Assembly (NCBI RefSeq): GCF_011045165.1
Contig: NZ_JAAKZI010000012.1
Location: 1 to 64,000, forward strand
DNA length: 64,000 nt
Source: Arthrobacter silviterrae
GTDB lineage: Bacteria > Actinomycetota > Actinomycetes > Actinomycetales > Micrococcaceae
Reading direction: 5' to 3'
Positions 1-7,456 of the stretch are shown here, in pieces; position 1 is the first letter of the stretch; each line of letters begins with the position of its first letter. The notes below the pieces were generated by a model. It saw only the letters and a program-made list of their open reading frames with translations. It ran no database searches and was not told where the DNA came from. Position numbers and translations under genes: made by a program.

Positions 1-89
1 AACACCGGCTGCGTGGCCCCGCCCGTGCCCGCCGTTTCGGCGCCGTTGATGAAATGCTTGATGGTGGCCAGTGTTGCTGTTTCAGTCAT
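1..89 (-). CDS. mmsA: CoA-acylating methylmalonate-semialdehyde dehydrogenase, N-terminal fragment
   Basis: Only the first 29 codons lie inside the window; the gene runs off the left edge. The N-terminus reads MTETATLATIKHFINGAE, the usual opening of (methyl)malonate-semialdehyde dehydrogenases (MmsA/IolA), NAD-dependent enzymes that convert malonate semialdehyde plus CoA to acetyl-CoA, the last step of myo-inositol breakdown. The ATG (complement of 87-89) lies 33 nt after the iolD stop, behind a purine-rich stretch that can serve as ribosome binding site, so it is very likely the next gene of the iol operon. The catalytic domain cannot be seen, so the call rests on the N-terminus and on context. 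Confidence 0.75.
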   Translation of the reverse strand, partial: MTETATLATIKHFINGAETAGTGGATQPV

Positions 90-122
90 GTCAGTCTCTT
101 CTTTCCAAAGGGGCGGGGTGGG

Positions 123-2066
123 TCAGCCGAGCAGCGTGCGCTGGCGGTCCTTGTGCTGTGTATAAGTGGTGTAGGCGTGCTGCGTGGATTCCAGCTCGGA
201 GACTGCCGAGACCGGCACGTCCCACCAGGATTCGGAGCTGGGCGCGTCCAGGAGCGGGTCCGATTCGACGTGGATCAGTACCGGTCCGCCGTCTTCCGGG
301 GCCGCCTTGGCCGCGCGGACGGCGGCCTCAAGGTCGGCGATGACGGTCTCACCCGGCGCCACGCGGATCACCTTCACGCCCAGGCTTTCGGCGTTCAGGG
401 CCAGGTCGATCGGCAGCTTTTCGCCGTCGTCGAAGGTGTGGTGTTCGGCGTCCAGCGTGCGGTACTTGGTGCCGAAGCGCTGGGAGCCAAGCTGCTCGGA
501 CAGCGCCCCTATGGAGGCGTAGCCGTGGTTTTGGATCAGCACCACAATGAGCTTGATTTTCTCGGCGACGGCGGTGACCAGTTCGGTGTGCATCATCAGG
601 TAGGAGCCGTCCCCCACCATGACGACGACGTCGCGCCGGGTGCCGCCGCCGGCCGCTTCCGCGATGGCGGCCCGCTTGACGCCGAGCCCGCCGGGAATTT
701 CGTAGCCCATGCAGGAGTACGCGTATTCCACGTGGTAGCCGAAGGCGTCGCGGATGCGCCACATTTTGTGCAGGTCCCCCGGCAGGGAGCCGGCGGCGCA
801 CACCACCACGTCGGCCGGGTCCATGGCCCGGTTCGTGGCGCCGATGATCTCGTTTTGCGAGGGCAGAGGCGTGTAGCGGGTGTCGAAGGCTTCATCGACA
901 ATGGCGTCCCAGCGCTGCTTTTGCGCGGCCACCTGGTTTTCAAGGTCGGCCCCGACGCGGTAGCCGCCCAGGGCCGCGTTCAGTTTCACGAGGGCCTTGC
1001 GGGCGTCAGCCACGATGGGCAGTGAGGTGCCGTGCTTGTAGGCGTCCAGCGGGGTGACGTTGATGTTGATGAACGTCACATCGGGGTTTTGGAAGGCCGT
1101 GCGGGAGGCTGTGGTGAAGTCTTCGTAGCGGGTGCCGATGCCAATGACCAGGTCCGCGCGGGCAGCAATGGCATTCGCCGCCGTCGTGCCGGTGGAGCCG
1201 ATGGCGCCCACTGACTGCGGGTGGTTCCAGGGCAGCACGCCCACTCCCGCCTGGGTGTTGCCGACGGGGATGCCCGTGGCTTCGGCCACCTTGGCCAGCT
1301 CGCCCTCGGCGTAGGCGTAGAGCACGCCGCCGCCGGCCAGGATCAGCGGGTTCTTCGCATTCCTGATGGCTTCGGCGGCGCGGCGGATGTCGCCGTCGTC
1401 GGCCTCGGGGCGGCGGATCCGCCACTCGCGCTCGGCCAGGAATTCCTCCGGCACGGCCAGGGACTCGGCCTGGACGTCCTGCGGCAGGGAGATGGTGACG
1501 GCGCCGGTGTCGGCCGGGTCTGTGAGCACGCGCAGGCCGTTCAGCAGTGCGGAAAAGAGCTGTTCCGGGCGGGAGACCCGGTCAAAGTAGCGTGAAAGCG
1601 GGCGGAAGGCGTCATTGACGGTGATGTCATAGGCGTCGGGGCGCTCCAGCTGCTGGAGCACTGGGTCCGCCGCGCGGGTGGCGAAAACGTCGCTGGGCAG
1701 CAGCAGCACGGGCAGCCGGTTGGTGGTGGCCAGTGCGGCGCCGGTGAGCAGGTTCGTGGAGCCGGGTCCCACGGAGGTGCTGACGGCGAAGGTGGCGCGG
1801 CGGCGGGTGTGCCGGGCGTAGCCCACCGACTGGTGCGACTGTGCCTGCTCGTTGCGGCCCTGGTAGTACGGCATGAGGGCGGGGTCGCTGACCTGGTACT
1901 GCTTGAGCGCCTGCCCCACGCCGGCCACGTTGCCGTGCCCGAAGATGCCAAACATGCCAGGGATCAGCCGCCCGCGGTACTCCTGCGCGCCCACGGTGTC
2001 CACGGTGTACTGCCGGCCCAAAAATTCGACGACGGCCTGGGCCACCGTCATGGTGCGAGTTGACAT
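123..2066 (-). CDS. iolD: 3D-(3,5/4)-trihydroxycyclohexane-1,2-dione acylhydrolase
   Basis: A 647-residue thiamine-diphosphate enzyme, full length for IolD. It opens the ring of trihydroxycyclohexane-1,2-dione to 5-deoxy-glucuronate in the cytoplasmic myo-inositol pathway. The N-terminal pyrimidine-binding half carries the acetolactate-synthase-like core (GMFGIFGHGNVAG near residue 40), and the C-terminal half has the ThDP/Mg motif VGDGSYLMM near residue 483, followed about 27 residues later by QNHGYASIG. It starts 3 nt after the upstream aldolase stop and is followed after 33 nt by mmsA, so the genes are cotranscribed. An AGGA element precedes the ATG. Family assignment is firm. Confidence 0.93.
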   Translation of the reverse strand: MSTRTMTVAQAVVEFLGRQYTVDTVGAQEYRGRLIPGMFGIFGHGNVAGVGQALKQYQVSDPALMPYYQGRNEQAQSHQSVGYARHTRRRATFAVSTSVGPGSTNLLTGAALATTNRLPVLLLPSDVFATRAADPVLQQLERPDAYDITVNDAFRPLSRYFDRVSRPEQLFSALLNGLRVLTDPADTGAVTISLPQDVQAESLAVPEEFLAEREWRIRRPEADDGDIRRAAEAIRNAKNPLILAGGGVLYAYAEGELAKVAEATGIPVGNTQAGVGVLPWNHPQSVGAIGSTGTTAANAIAARADLVIGIGTRYEDFTTASRTAFQNPDVTFININVTPLDAYKHGTSLPIVADARKALVKLNAALGGYRVGADLENQVAAQKQRWDAIVDEAFDTRYTPLPSQNEIIGATNRAMDPADVVVCAAGSLPGDLHKMWRIRDAFGYHVEYAYSCMGYEIPGGLGVKRAAIAEAAGGGTRRDVVVMVGDGSYLMMHTELVTAVAEKIKLIVVLIQNHGYASIGALSEQLGSQRFGTKYRTLDAEHHTFDDGEKLPIDLALNAESLGVKVIRVAPGETVIADLEAAVRAAKAAPEDGGPVLIHVESDPLLDAPSSESWWDVPVSAVSELESTQHAYTTYTQHKDRQRTLLG

Positions 2067-2069
2067 GTC

Positions 2070-3023
2070 TTATTCCTGTCCTTCAGCGGTGCGGTTCAAC
2101 TCAGTGCGGTTCAGCAGCGAGGCGGCGGTGGCCACGGCCCCGGCCACGTCGCCGTCCTGGGGGTAGAGCAGGGTGCGGCCCACGGTCAGGCCCTGCACGC
2201 CGGGCAGGGCCAGTGCTGCGCCCCAGCTGGCAAAGACCTCATCGGGTCCGGCGTCCGGGTCCCCGCCCAGCAACACAGTGGGCATGGTGGTGGCAGCCAT
2301 GACGCGCTCCATGTCGGCCACCACGGGCAGCTTCATCCAGGTGTAGGCGCTGGTGGAGCCCAGGCCCGAGGCGATGGCCACCGACTTGATGACGGCGTCG
2401 GTGGAAAGGTCGTTGCGGACCTTTCCGTTCTCGCGCACGGATAGAAACGGCTCCACCATGGCGATCAGGCGGCGTTCCGCCAGCGAGTCGATGGTCTTCG
2501 CCGTGGCCTCGAGGGTGCTGACGGTGTCCGGGTCGCCCAGACAGATGCGGGTGAGCATCTTGCCGCCGTCCGCGCCGAGCGCCGACAGGGCGGCGGCGGT
2601 GTGGCCGGTGAAGCGGTCATCCATCTCGTTGACCAGCCCTGCCAGGCCGCCGCGGTTCATGGAGCCAAAGACAAGCTTGCCCTCCAGGGCGCCGAGCAGC
2701 AGGAGGTCGTCCATGATGTCCGGGGAGGCGAGGACGCCGTCCACGGCCGGGTTGGCCAGGGCAAGCTGCAGGCGGTCCAGCAGGTCCCTCCGGTCCGCCA
2801 TGGCGGTGGGGTCGGCCCCCACGGAGACGGCGCCGCGGGCCGGGTGGTCCGCGGCCACAATGAAGTTTTGCGTGCCGGCTTTCAAGCCAGGATGCCGGCG
2901 CCGGGCCTTGGCAGCCCGGGCCACCGCGTCCGGATCCTCCAGGCGCAGCGCGGTCAGGTGGGCGTAACGGCGGGGATCGGCGTCCGTGCCGGCGGGGGCG
3001 GCGCCTGTGGTTGGGGCGCTCAT
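2070..3023 (-). CDS. Cgl0159-type (beta/alpha)8 aldolase of the inositol cluster
   Basis: This 317-residue protein looks like a class I DeoC/LacD-type TIM-barrel aldolase and resembles the Cgl0159 family found inside actinobacterial iol clusters. Barrel strands are visible as NFIVAADHPARG, KLVFGSMNRGG and LIAMVEPFLS, the last followed by SAYTWMKLPVV with a possible Schiff-base lysine. By position it probably does the job of IolJ, cleaving 2-deoxy-5-keto-gluconate 6-phosphate made by IolC into DHAP and malonate semialdehyde; this is inference from context. Its ATG overlaps the iolC stop (ATGA, 3020-3023), showing translational coupling. Confidence 0.8.
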   Translation of the reverse strand: MSAPTTGAAPAGTDADPRRYAHLTALRLEDPDAVARAAKARRRHPGLKAGTQNFIVAADHPARGAVSVGADPTAMADRRDLLDRLQLALANPAVDGVLASPDIMDDLLLLGALEGKLVFGSMNRGGLAGLVNEMDDRFTGHTAAALSALGADGGKMLTRICLGDPDTVSTLEATAKTIDSLAERRLIAMVEPFLSVRENGKVRNDLSTDAVIKSVAIASGLGSTSAYTWMKLPVVADMERVMAATTMPTVLLGGDPDAGPDEVFASWGAALALPGVQGLTVGRTLLYPQDGDVAGAVATAASLLNRTELNRTAEGQE

Positions 3024-4042
3024 TTCAGCACCCCGGCCTCAGACGGCGCAGCCGGGGACGGCACGGTTTGTTCAGGCACCAGGCGGCCGCGTTCGGACAG
3101 CAGCGAGGTGACCTCCTCCGGCGTCGGCATGGCGTCGGCGCAGGAAAGCCGGGAGGCCACAATGGCACCGGAGGCGTTGGCGTAGTCCAGCACCTGGGCC
3201 AGCGGCCAGCCAGCCAGCAGGCCGTGGACAAAGGCGCCGCCGAAGGAATCGCCGGCGCCGAGTCCGTTGACGGTTTCCACGGGAACGGGGGCGGATACCA
3301 CACGCTCCGTGGCCGTCTTGGCCATGACGCCCTCATGCCCCAGCTTGACCACGGCGATCTCGACCCCGGCAGCCAGGAGGCGGTCCGCTTGTTCGTCGGG
3401 CGTGCCTTCCCCCACGGCAACGGCGCATTCCTTGTCATTGCCGATGGCGACGGTGACGTGCGGGAGGATCTTGGCAACCTGCTCGCGGGCATCCGCTTCG
3501 GAATCCCAGAACATGGGCCGGTAGTCCAGGTCAAGGATGGTGAACTGGCCTTCCCGCAGCTCAGCCCGGGGGCGGGCCAGGTGGGCGGCCAGGTGGGCTC
3601 CGCGGCTGGGCTCCTGGCACAGCCCGGTCACGGTGGACCAGAAAATGCGGGCATCCTTGATGGCCGCAGTGTCCAGCTCGTCGGCGGCAATCTGCCAGTC
3701 GGGAGCGGTGGGGAGCCGGCCGTAGAAGTACAGCGGGAAGTCCTCCGGCGGCTTGATGGCGCAGAAGGTGACAGGCGTGGGCAGTTGCGCAACGGGGCGG
3801 ACAAACTGGTCGTCCACCTTGAACTTCTTCAGTTCCCGGTGCAGGTAGCGGCCAAAGGGGTCATCCCCAGTGCGGGTGATGACGGCCGCCTTGCGGCCGT
3901 GCCGGGCTGCTGCCACGGCTACGTTGGTGGCGGAACCGCCCAGGTATTTTCCGAAGGACGTCACGTCTTCCAGGTCCACGCCAATGTCATTGGGGTAGAT
4001 GTCGACGCTGATGCGTCCGATGGTCAGCAAATCGTGGCTCAC
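3020..4042 (-). CDS. iolC: 5-dehydro-2-deoxygluconokinase
   Basis: A 340-residue PfkB/ribokinase-family sugar kinase. It has the N-terminal GKYLGGSATNVAVAAARHG substrate/lid segment and the C-terminal GLGAGDSFGGAF anion-hole motif near residue 260, whose Asp is the expected catalytic base. IolC phosphorylates 5-dehydro-2-deoxygluconate, and the flanking aldolase, iolD and mmsA make that substrate the best choice over a generic ribokinase. Translation appears to start at a GTG (complement of 4040-4042). It is the first gene of the minus-strand iol operon, about 95 nt downstream of the predicted transcription start. Confidence 0.9.
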   Translation of the reverse strand: MSHDLLTIGRISVDIYPNDIGVDLEDVTSFGKYLGGSATNVAVAAARHGRKAAVITRTGDDPFGRYLHRELKKFKVDDQFVRPVAQLPTPVTFCAIKPPEDFPLYFYGRLPTAPDWQIAADELDTAAIKDARIFWSTVTGLCQEPSRGAHLAAHLARPRAELREGQFTILDLDYRPMFWDSEADAREQVAKILPHVTVAIGNDKECAVAVGEGTPDEQADRLLAAGVEIAVVKLGHEGVMAKTATERVVSAPVPVETVNGLGAGDSFGGAFVHGLLAGWPLAQVLDYANASGAIVASRLSCADAMPTPEEVTSLLSERGRLVPEQTVPSPAAPSEAGVLK

Positions 4043-4143
4043 GGTGGATCAAGGACCTTTCACTGGAGAACGCGCCTGAGAACTGGGGGTGCGGAAATGT
4101 TTCCCTGCGCTGCGCCGGCCGAGTGATGGCTGACACATGTACT

Positions 4144-4172
4144 ACTTTGCATGAAAATTCATGTCCTGTCAA
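4144..4172 (-). promoter_or_regulatory. iol operon promoter with palindromic operator in the spacer
   Basis: On the minus strand a perfect TTGACA (4172-4167) is followed after 17 nt by CAAAGT (4149-4144), a weak -10 that keeps the A2 and T6 positions. The spacer holds a palindrome: CATGAA-AA-TTCATG on the plus strand at 4150-4163. A repressor bound here would block RNA polymerase, as expected for an inositol-responsive LacI or GntR regulator. No regulator gene is in view. Confidence 0.6.
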
Positions 4173-4177
4173 AGGTT

Positions 4178-4195
4178 TGTTCTGACATAAGAACA
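4178..4195. promoter_or_regulatory. inverted repeat TGTTCT-N6-AGAACA upstream of the iol promoter
   Basis: Perfect 6-bp arms separated by GACATA lie just upstream of the iol -35 hexamer. The position suits an activator site or an auxiliary operator. The binding protein is unknown. Confidence 0.4.
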
Positions 4196-4239
4196 TTAAG
4201 ATTTATGGTGGCGCTGCCACAGGGGCCGCCGGAGCGGAG

Positions 4240-4653
4240 TTACGCGGCGGCGCGGGCGGGGACGGCAAGTTCGCCGGTGACATATTGGGCCCTGCCAAAG
4301 CCGAAGGACCAGTCACCTGCAGTGTTCTCCACATACCCAATGAACACATCCTCCCCGGCCACCCCCACCGCGGCAAGGCCTTCGGCGATCGCTGCAAAAA
4401 GTGCCGCCTTGGCCTCCTGCGAGCGCCCCTCCTGGGTGAATATCTGGATCATGACCACGCCGCCGCTGCGCTCAAACCCGAGCCCGGCATCCTGGGCCAC
4501 GAGCTGCCCGGCCGGGTGTTCGGTCAGGATGTGAAAGTAATCGCGCGGCGGGATGCCGTATTCGGCCAGGACGGCCCCGTGGACACCGCGGCTGATGGCC
4601 TGGAGTTCTTCCGGAGTGCGGCCTGCGTTGACATCGATGCGAATCAGCGGCAT
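4240..4653 (-). CDS. tautomerase family protein
   Basis: A 137-residue protein starting MPLIRIDVNAG, so after Met removal it exposes the N-terminal proline that is the catalytic base of the 4-oxalocrotonate tautomerase superfamily. Its length and the FHILTEHPAG and VMIQIFTQEGRS segments fit the longer tautomerase branch (Pfam Tautomerase_2) rather than the 60-residue 4-OT type. Substrate unknown; probably keto-enol tautomerisation of a small carboxylic acid. It is monocistronic: the iol operon promoter lies downstream, and it has its own promoter and operator at 4663-4711. An AAAGGAG ribosome binding site sits inside one operator arm. Confidence 0.82.
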   Translation of the reverse strand: MPLIRIDVNAGRTPEELQAISRGVHGAVLAEYGIPPRDYFHILTEHPAGQLVAQDAGLGFERSGGVVMIQIFTQEGRSQEAKAALFAAIAEGLAAVGVAGEDVFIGYVENTAGDWSFGFGRAQYVTGELAVPARAAA

Positions 4654-4662
4654 TCAAAGCTC

Positions 4663-4711
4663 CTTTGATAGTTTGTCCTGTCATACTATCAAAGTGTTCG
4701 AATCCTGTCAC
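4663..4711 (-). promoter_or_regulatory. tautomerase promoter overlapped by a 10-bp inverted repeat
   Basis: On the minus strand GTGACA (4711-4706) and TAGTAT (4688-4683) are 17 nt apart. A perfect inverted repeat, CTTTGATAGT (4663-4672) and ACTATCAAAG (4685-4694) with a 12-nt spacer, covers the -10 with one arm and the Shine-Dalgarno AAAGGAG with the other. It could be a repressor operator or an mRNA hairpin hiding the ribosome site. Confidence 0.6.
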
Positions 4712-4735
4712 ACCTTCCCCTCCCATGGTTCCCTG

Positions 4736-4814
4736 CCCGTTGAAGTTCGAGATAACCACGTGGTTATCTCGAACTTCAACGGGGCGGGGGGTGGTTATCT
4801 CGAACTTCGACGGG
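4736..4814. repeat. 48-bp perfect palindrome plus a third, direct copy of its half-site
   Basis: Positions 4736-4759 are the exact reverse complement of 4760-4783. A third copy of the half-site (beginning GTGGTTATCTCGAACTTC) lies at 4791-4814, with one base changed and a 31-bp offset. It lies between the tautomerase promoter and the end of the next operon, outside any gene. It looks like a REP-type intergenic repeat; no transposase is nearby. Confidence 0.85.
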
Positions 4815-4818
4815 GCAA

Positions 4819-4858
4819 GGAAAGGTCCCCGGAAGCTGCTGCCTCCGGGGACCTTTCC
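4819..4858 (-). terminator. hairpin terminator of the 12-kb catabolic operon
   Basis: Perfect 15-bp arms (4819-4833 and 4844-4858) with a 10-nt loop lie about 20 nt beyond the stop codon of the hydrolase at 4879. There is no long T tract, so termination strength is uncertain. Confidence 0.6.
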
Positions 4859-4878
4859 CTGTATTCTCCGCCCTTTAT

Positions 4879-5862
4879 TTACCCGGCAGCCCATGCGGCC
4901 ATGCCGTCAATGGCACCGGCCGAACGCAGTTCCACGGCACGCTGCGGGGTGGCCAGCAACGTTTCACCGCCTGTCGAGACAATTTCACGCCCTCCCAGAA
5001 ATGCCACGTCGGCCAAAATCTGGTCCCAGTGCCGGTACTGCACGTCATGCCCCTCACCGCTGTAGATTCGCTCAAGCACCACGTTGCGCAGCTGCGAACC
5101 CCACCTGAGCCTGTGCTCAGCCGGCACCAGGGAGTCAGCTGTGCCCCAGTAAAGGAATGACGGCGCAACCACCGCGGACAGCTCCGGCAGCGGCGTGTTG
5201 CGGGAGAGTTCAAAAGCCTGCCGGAGGCCGTCCGGAGGCGTGTCACGGCCCCGGGCGAAGGATCCCCGCAGGGCCTCCTCGATTGCCGAATCGGCGAAGC
5301 CGGGAATCCGGTGGACGGAACTGTTCGGCGGAAACGTCCACCAGGCCACGGGGTTAGCCGCGATTTCGCCGATGTCGAACGACGGCGATGTCCCGGCCAG
5401 CGTATCGGAGAAGGCACAGGCCAGGTGCAGGGAGCGGACCCGCCCCGGTTGGGCCGCTGCCAGCCGCGCCGCATAAGGCCCGCCGCCGGAAATGGCAATG
5501 ATGGACGCCTCCCGGATGCCCAGGGAATCCAGCACGCTCCACACGTCGTCGGCATATTCGCCAAATCCCACGGCAGGGTCAAATGCCGTCCCGCCCAGTC
5601 CGTTGCGTTCCACCGATATCACCCGCACGCGCAGTTCCTCGCGCAGCGTGCGGGCAAACTCCAGCAACCCGAAGGCCCTCACGGTGGTTCCGGCACCGCC
5701 CAGGAACACCAACGGAGTCCAGTCCGGCTGCCCCTCGTCAATGTAGTTGGCAGTTCGGCCGGAGGCCACGCGAATGCTGCGCAGCCGCGGGCCCAGCGGG
5801 TCGAAGTCATTTTGCATCAGCCGCGTTGCATCCATTGCCACATCTTCCTGTCTCGACGTCAT
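4879..5862 (-). CDS. alpha/beta-fold hydrolase, last gene of the catabolic operon
   Basis: A 327-residue alpha/beta hydrolase. The oxyanion segment VFLGGAGTT lies near residue 52 and the nucleophile elbow reads AISGGGP, with Ser in place but the first glycine of GxSxG replaced by alanine. SFLYWGTADSLVP supplies the likely acid Asp and GEGHDVQYRHW the His. The start overlaps the preceding dehydrogenase stop (ATGA, 5859-5862), which fixes the start and places it in the operon. Role unknown: with no thiolase in the operon it could release an acid from a CoA thioester, or open an ester or lactone of the imported substrate. Confidence 0.8.
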   Translation of the reverse strand: MTSRQEDVAMDATRLMQNDFDPLGPRLRSIRVASGRTANYIDEGQPDWTPLVFLGGAGTTVRAFGLLEFARTLREELRVRVISVERNGLGGTAFDPAVGFGEYADDVWSVLDSLGIREASIIAISGGGPYAARLAAAQPGRVRSLHLACAFSDTLAGTSPSFDIGEIAANPVAWWTFPPNSSVHRIPGFADSAIEEALRGSFARGRDTPPDGLRQAFELSRNTPLPELSAVVAPSFLYWGTADSLVPAEHRLRWGSQLRNVVLERIYSGEGHDVQYRHWDQILADVAFLGGREIVSTGGETLLATPQRAVELRSAGAIDGMAAWAAG

Positions 5863-6719
5863 GGATAGTTGTAAAAGCCGAGGCCGCTTTTGCGGCCCAG
5901 CAACCCGCTTTCCACCATGCGCATCAGCAGGGCCGGCGGTGCCAGGTGCGGTTCCTTGAACTCCGCATACAAGGAATTGGCCACGTGCAAGGTGGTGTCA
6001 AGCCCCACCAGGTCGGTGAGGCGCAGCGGCCCCATGGGGTGGGCGCACCCCTCCACCATTCCGGTGTCGATGTCCTCAGCCGTGGCAAAGCCGGCTTCCA
6101 GCATGCGGATGGCGCTGAGCATGTACGGCACCAGCAGGGCGTTGACCACAAACCCGGCCCTGTCGGGTGCCGTGATGACCTTTTTGCCAAGGGCCGCCGT
6201 GGCATAGTCCCGGATGCGCTCAACAGCCTGGGCCGATGTGCGCAGCGACGGCACCAGCTCCACGAGCTTGAGCACGGGCACCGGGTTGAAGAAATGCATG
6301 CCCAGCACATGTTCCGGCCGGGATGTGGCCGAGGCGATCCGGCTGATGGGGATGGAGGAGGTGTTGGAGGCAAGGATCGCTTCGGGGTCCCTGACAGCGG
6401 CGTCAATCCGGCGGAAGGCCTCATCCTTGAGCCCGGGCACCTCGGGCACGGCCTCAATGACCAGCTGCCTGTCGGCGAAGGCCTCAAATTCCGTGCCCAT
6501 GCGGATCCGGGCCAGCGCGGCTGCGCGGTCCCCGGCGTCAAGCTTTCCGGAGTTCACCGCCCGCTCCAGGGACGCGGTGATCCGCGCCAGGCCCGCAGCA
6601 GCGGCGTCCGGGTTCATTTCAACCACGACGACGTCGCTGCCGGCGCGGGCGCACACCTCGGCAATTCCTGAGCCCATGAGGCCCGCACCAAGGACGCCGA
6701 CCCGTTCGATGGACGTCAT
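5859..6719 (-). CDS. 3-hydroxyacyl-CoA dehydrogenase (3-hydroxybutyryl-CoA type)
   Basis: A 286-residue single-function enzyme of the HBDH/PaaH/FadB2 size. The Rossmann motif GVLGAGLMGSGIAE is at the N-terminus, SNTSSIPI follows mid-protein, and HFFNPVPVLKLVE holds the catalytic His. The C-terminal domain (GFVVNALLVPYMLSAIRMLEAG, split here as GFVVNALLVP and YMLSAIRMLEAG) is complete. It oxidises (S)-3-hydroxyacyl-CoA to the 3-oxo form with NAD+. It overlaps its neighbours by 4 nt on both sides. L-carnitine dehydrogenases belong to the same superfamily, so substrate identity is open. Confidence 0.88.
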   Translation of the reverse strand: MTSIERVGVLGAGLMGSGIAEVCARAGSDVVVVEMNPDAAAAGLARITASLERAVNSGKLDAGDRAAALARIRMGTEFEAFADRQLVIEAVPEVPGLKDEAFRRIDAAVRDPEAILASNTSSIPISRIASATSRPEHVLGMHFFNPVPVLKLVELVPSLRTSAQAVERIRDYATAALGKKVITAPDRAGFVVNALLVPYMLSAIRMLEAGFATAEDIDTGMVEGCAHPMGPLRLTDLVGLDTTLHVANSLYAEFKEPHLAPPALLMRMVESGLLGRKSGLGFYNYP

Positions 6720-7456
6720 TGTTTTTGTCCTTCCGTCCGGTTCAAGGCCGCGTAGGCCAACTGTTCAATCAGGAGCGAGGATGCCGCGGAGGATTCCGCC
6801 GCCGCGTCGATGGCGGCCTTGGTCCAGGCCACCGCCATTGCCGGCTGCGTGGCCAGGAAGGCCGCCCGCTCGAGGGCCACGGCCAGCATCCGGGCCTGAG
6901 GAATCACTTCGCGCACCAGGCCGAGCCGGTGGGCCTCCGAGGCAGGGAACCGTTCGCCGAACAAGATGATCTCCCGGGCCAGCGCCGGCCCCACGGCGCG
7001 GACCAGCCGGGTCAACCCTCCGGAGCTGGGCAGGATGCCCAGCCCCACCTCGGGCAGCCCAAACTGGGCAGTATCGGCAGCCACCCGGATGTCGCAGGCC
7101 AGGGCCAGCTCGAAGCCGGCGCCCAGGCAGTAGCCCGACACGGCGGCGATGGTGGGCTGCGGAAGCCGGGACACGACGTCGTACACGGAACCGCTGCCCC
7201 GGTAGTAGGCGGCAATCCTGTCGGGGGTCATCTCTGGCAGCTCGGAGGTGTCCGCGCCGGCGGAGAAGGCCCGCTCGGACCCGGTGAAGACGATGGCGCG
7301 GGCAGCCTGGACCTGGGGAGTGTGGAGGGCGTCCAGCAGGGCCTGTTCCAGCCCTGTGGACAGCGCGTTCAGCTTGGCCGGGCGGTTGAGCTGCAGGACC
7401 ACGGACGTGCCGTGCTCCTGCAACCCAACCAGCGGCGCGGGGTCAGGTGAGGTCAC
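6716..7456 (-). CDS. enoyl-CoA hydratase/isomerase family protein
   Basis: A 246-residue crotonase-fold protein. RAFSAGADTSEL gives the first oxyanion-hole segment and GYCLGAGFELALACDI the second. Both glutamates expected for hydratases are present, in FELALACDI and GLPEVGLGILPSSGG, which favours water addition to a 2-enoyl-CoA over a purely isomerising role. Start and stop overlap the adjacent genes by 4 nt (7453-7456 and 6716-6719). In the operon it should act between the acyl-CoA dehydrogenase and the 3-hydroxyacyl-CoA dehydrogenase. Confidence 0.87.
   Translation of the reverse strand: MTSPDPAPLVGLQEHGTSVVLQLNRPAKLNALSTGLEQALLDALHTPQVQAARAIVFTGSERAFSAGADTSELPEMTPDRIAAYYRGSGSVYDVVSRLPQPTIAAVSGYCLGAGFELALACDIRVAADTAQFGLPEVGLGILPSSGGLTRLVRAVGPALAREIILFGERFPASEAHRLGLVREVIPQARMLAVALERAAFLATQPAMAVAWTKAAIDAAAESSAASSLLIEQLAYAALNRTEGQKQ

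Noticed and set aside
4736-4814. Terminal repeats of an insertion sequence
   Set aside because: The arms touch each other, leaving no space for a transposase, and none is encoded nearby.
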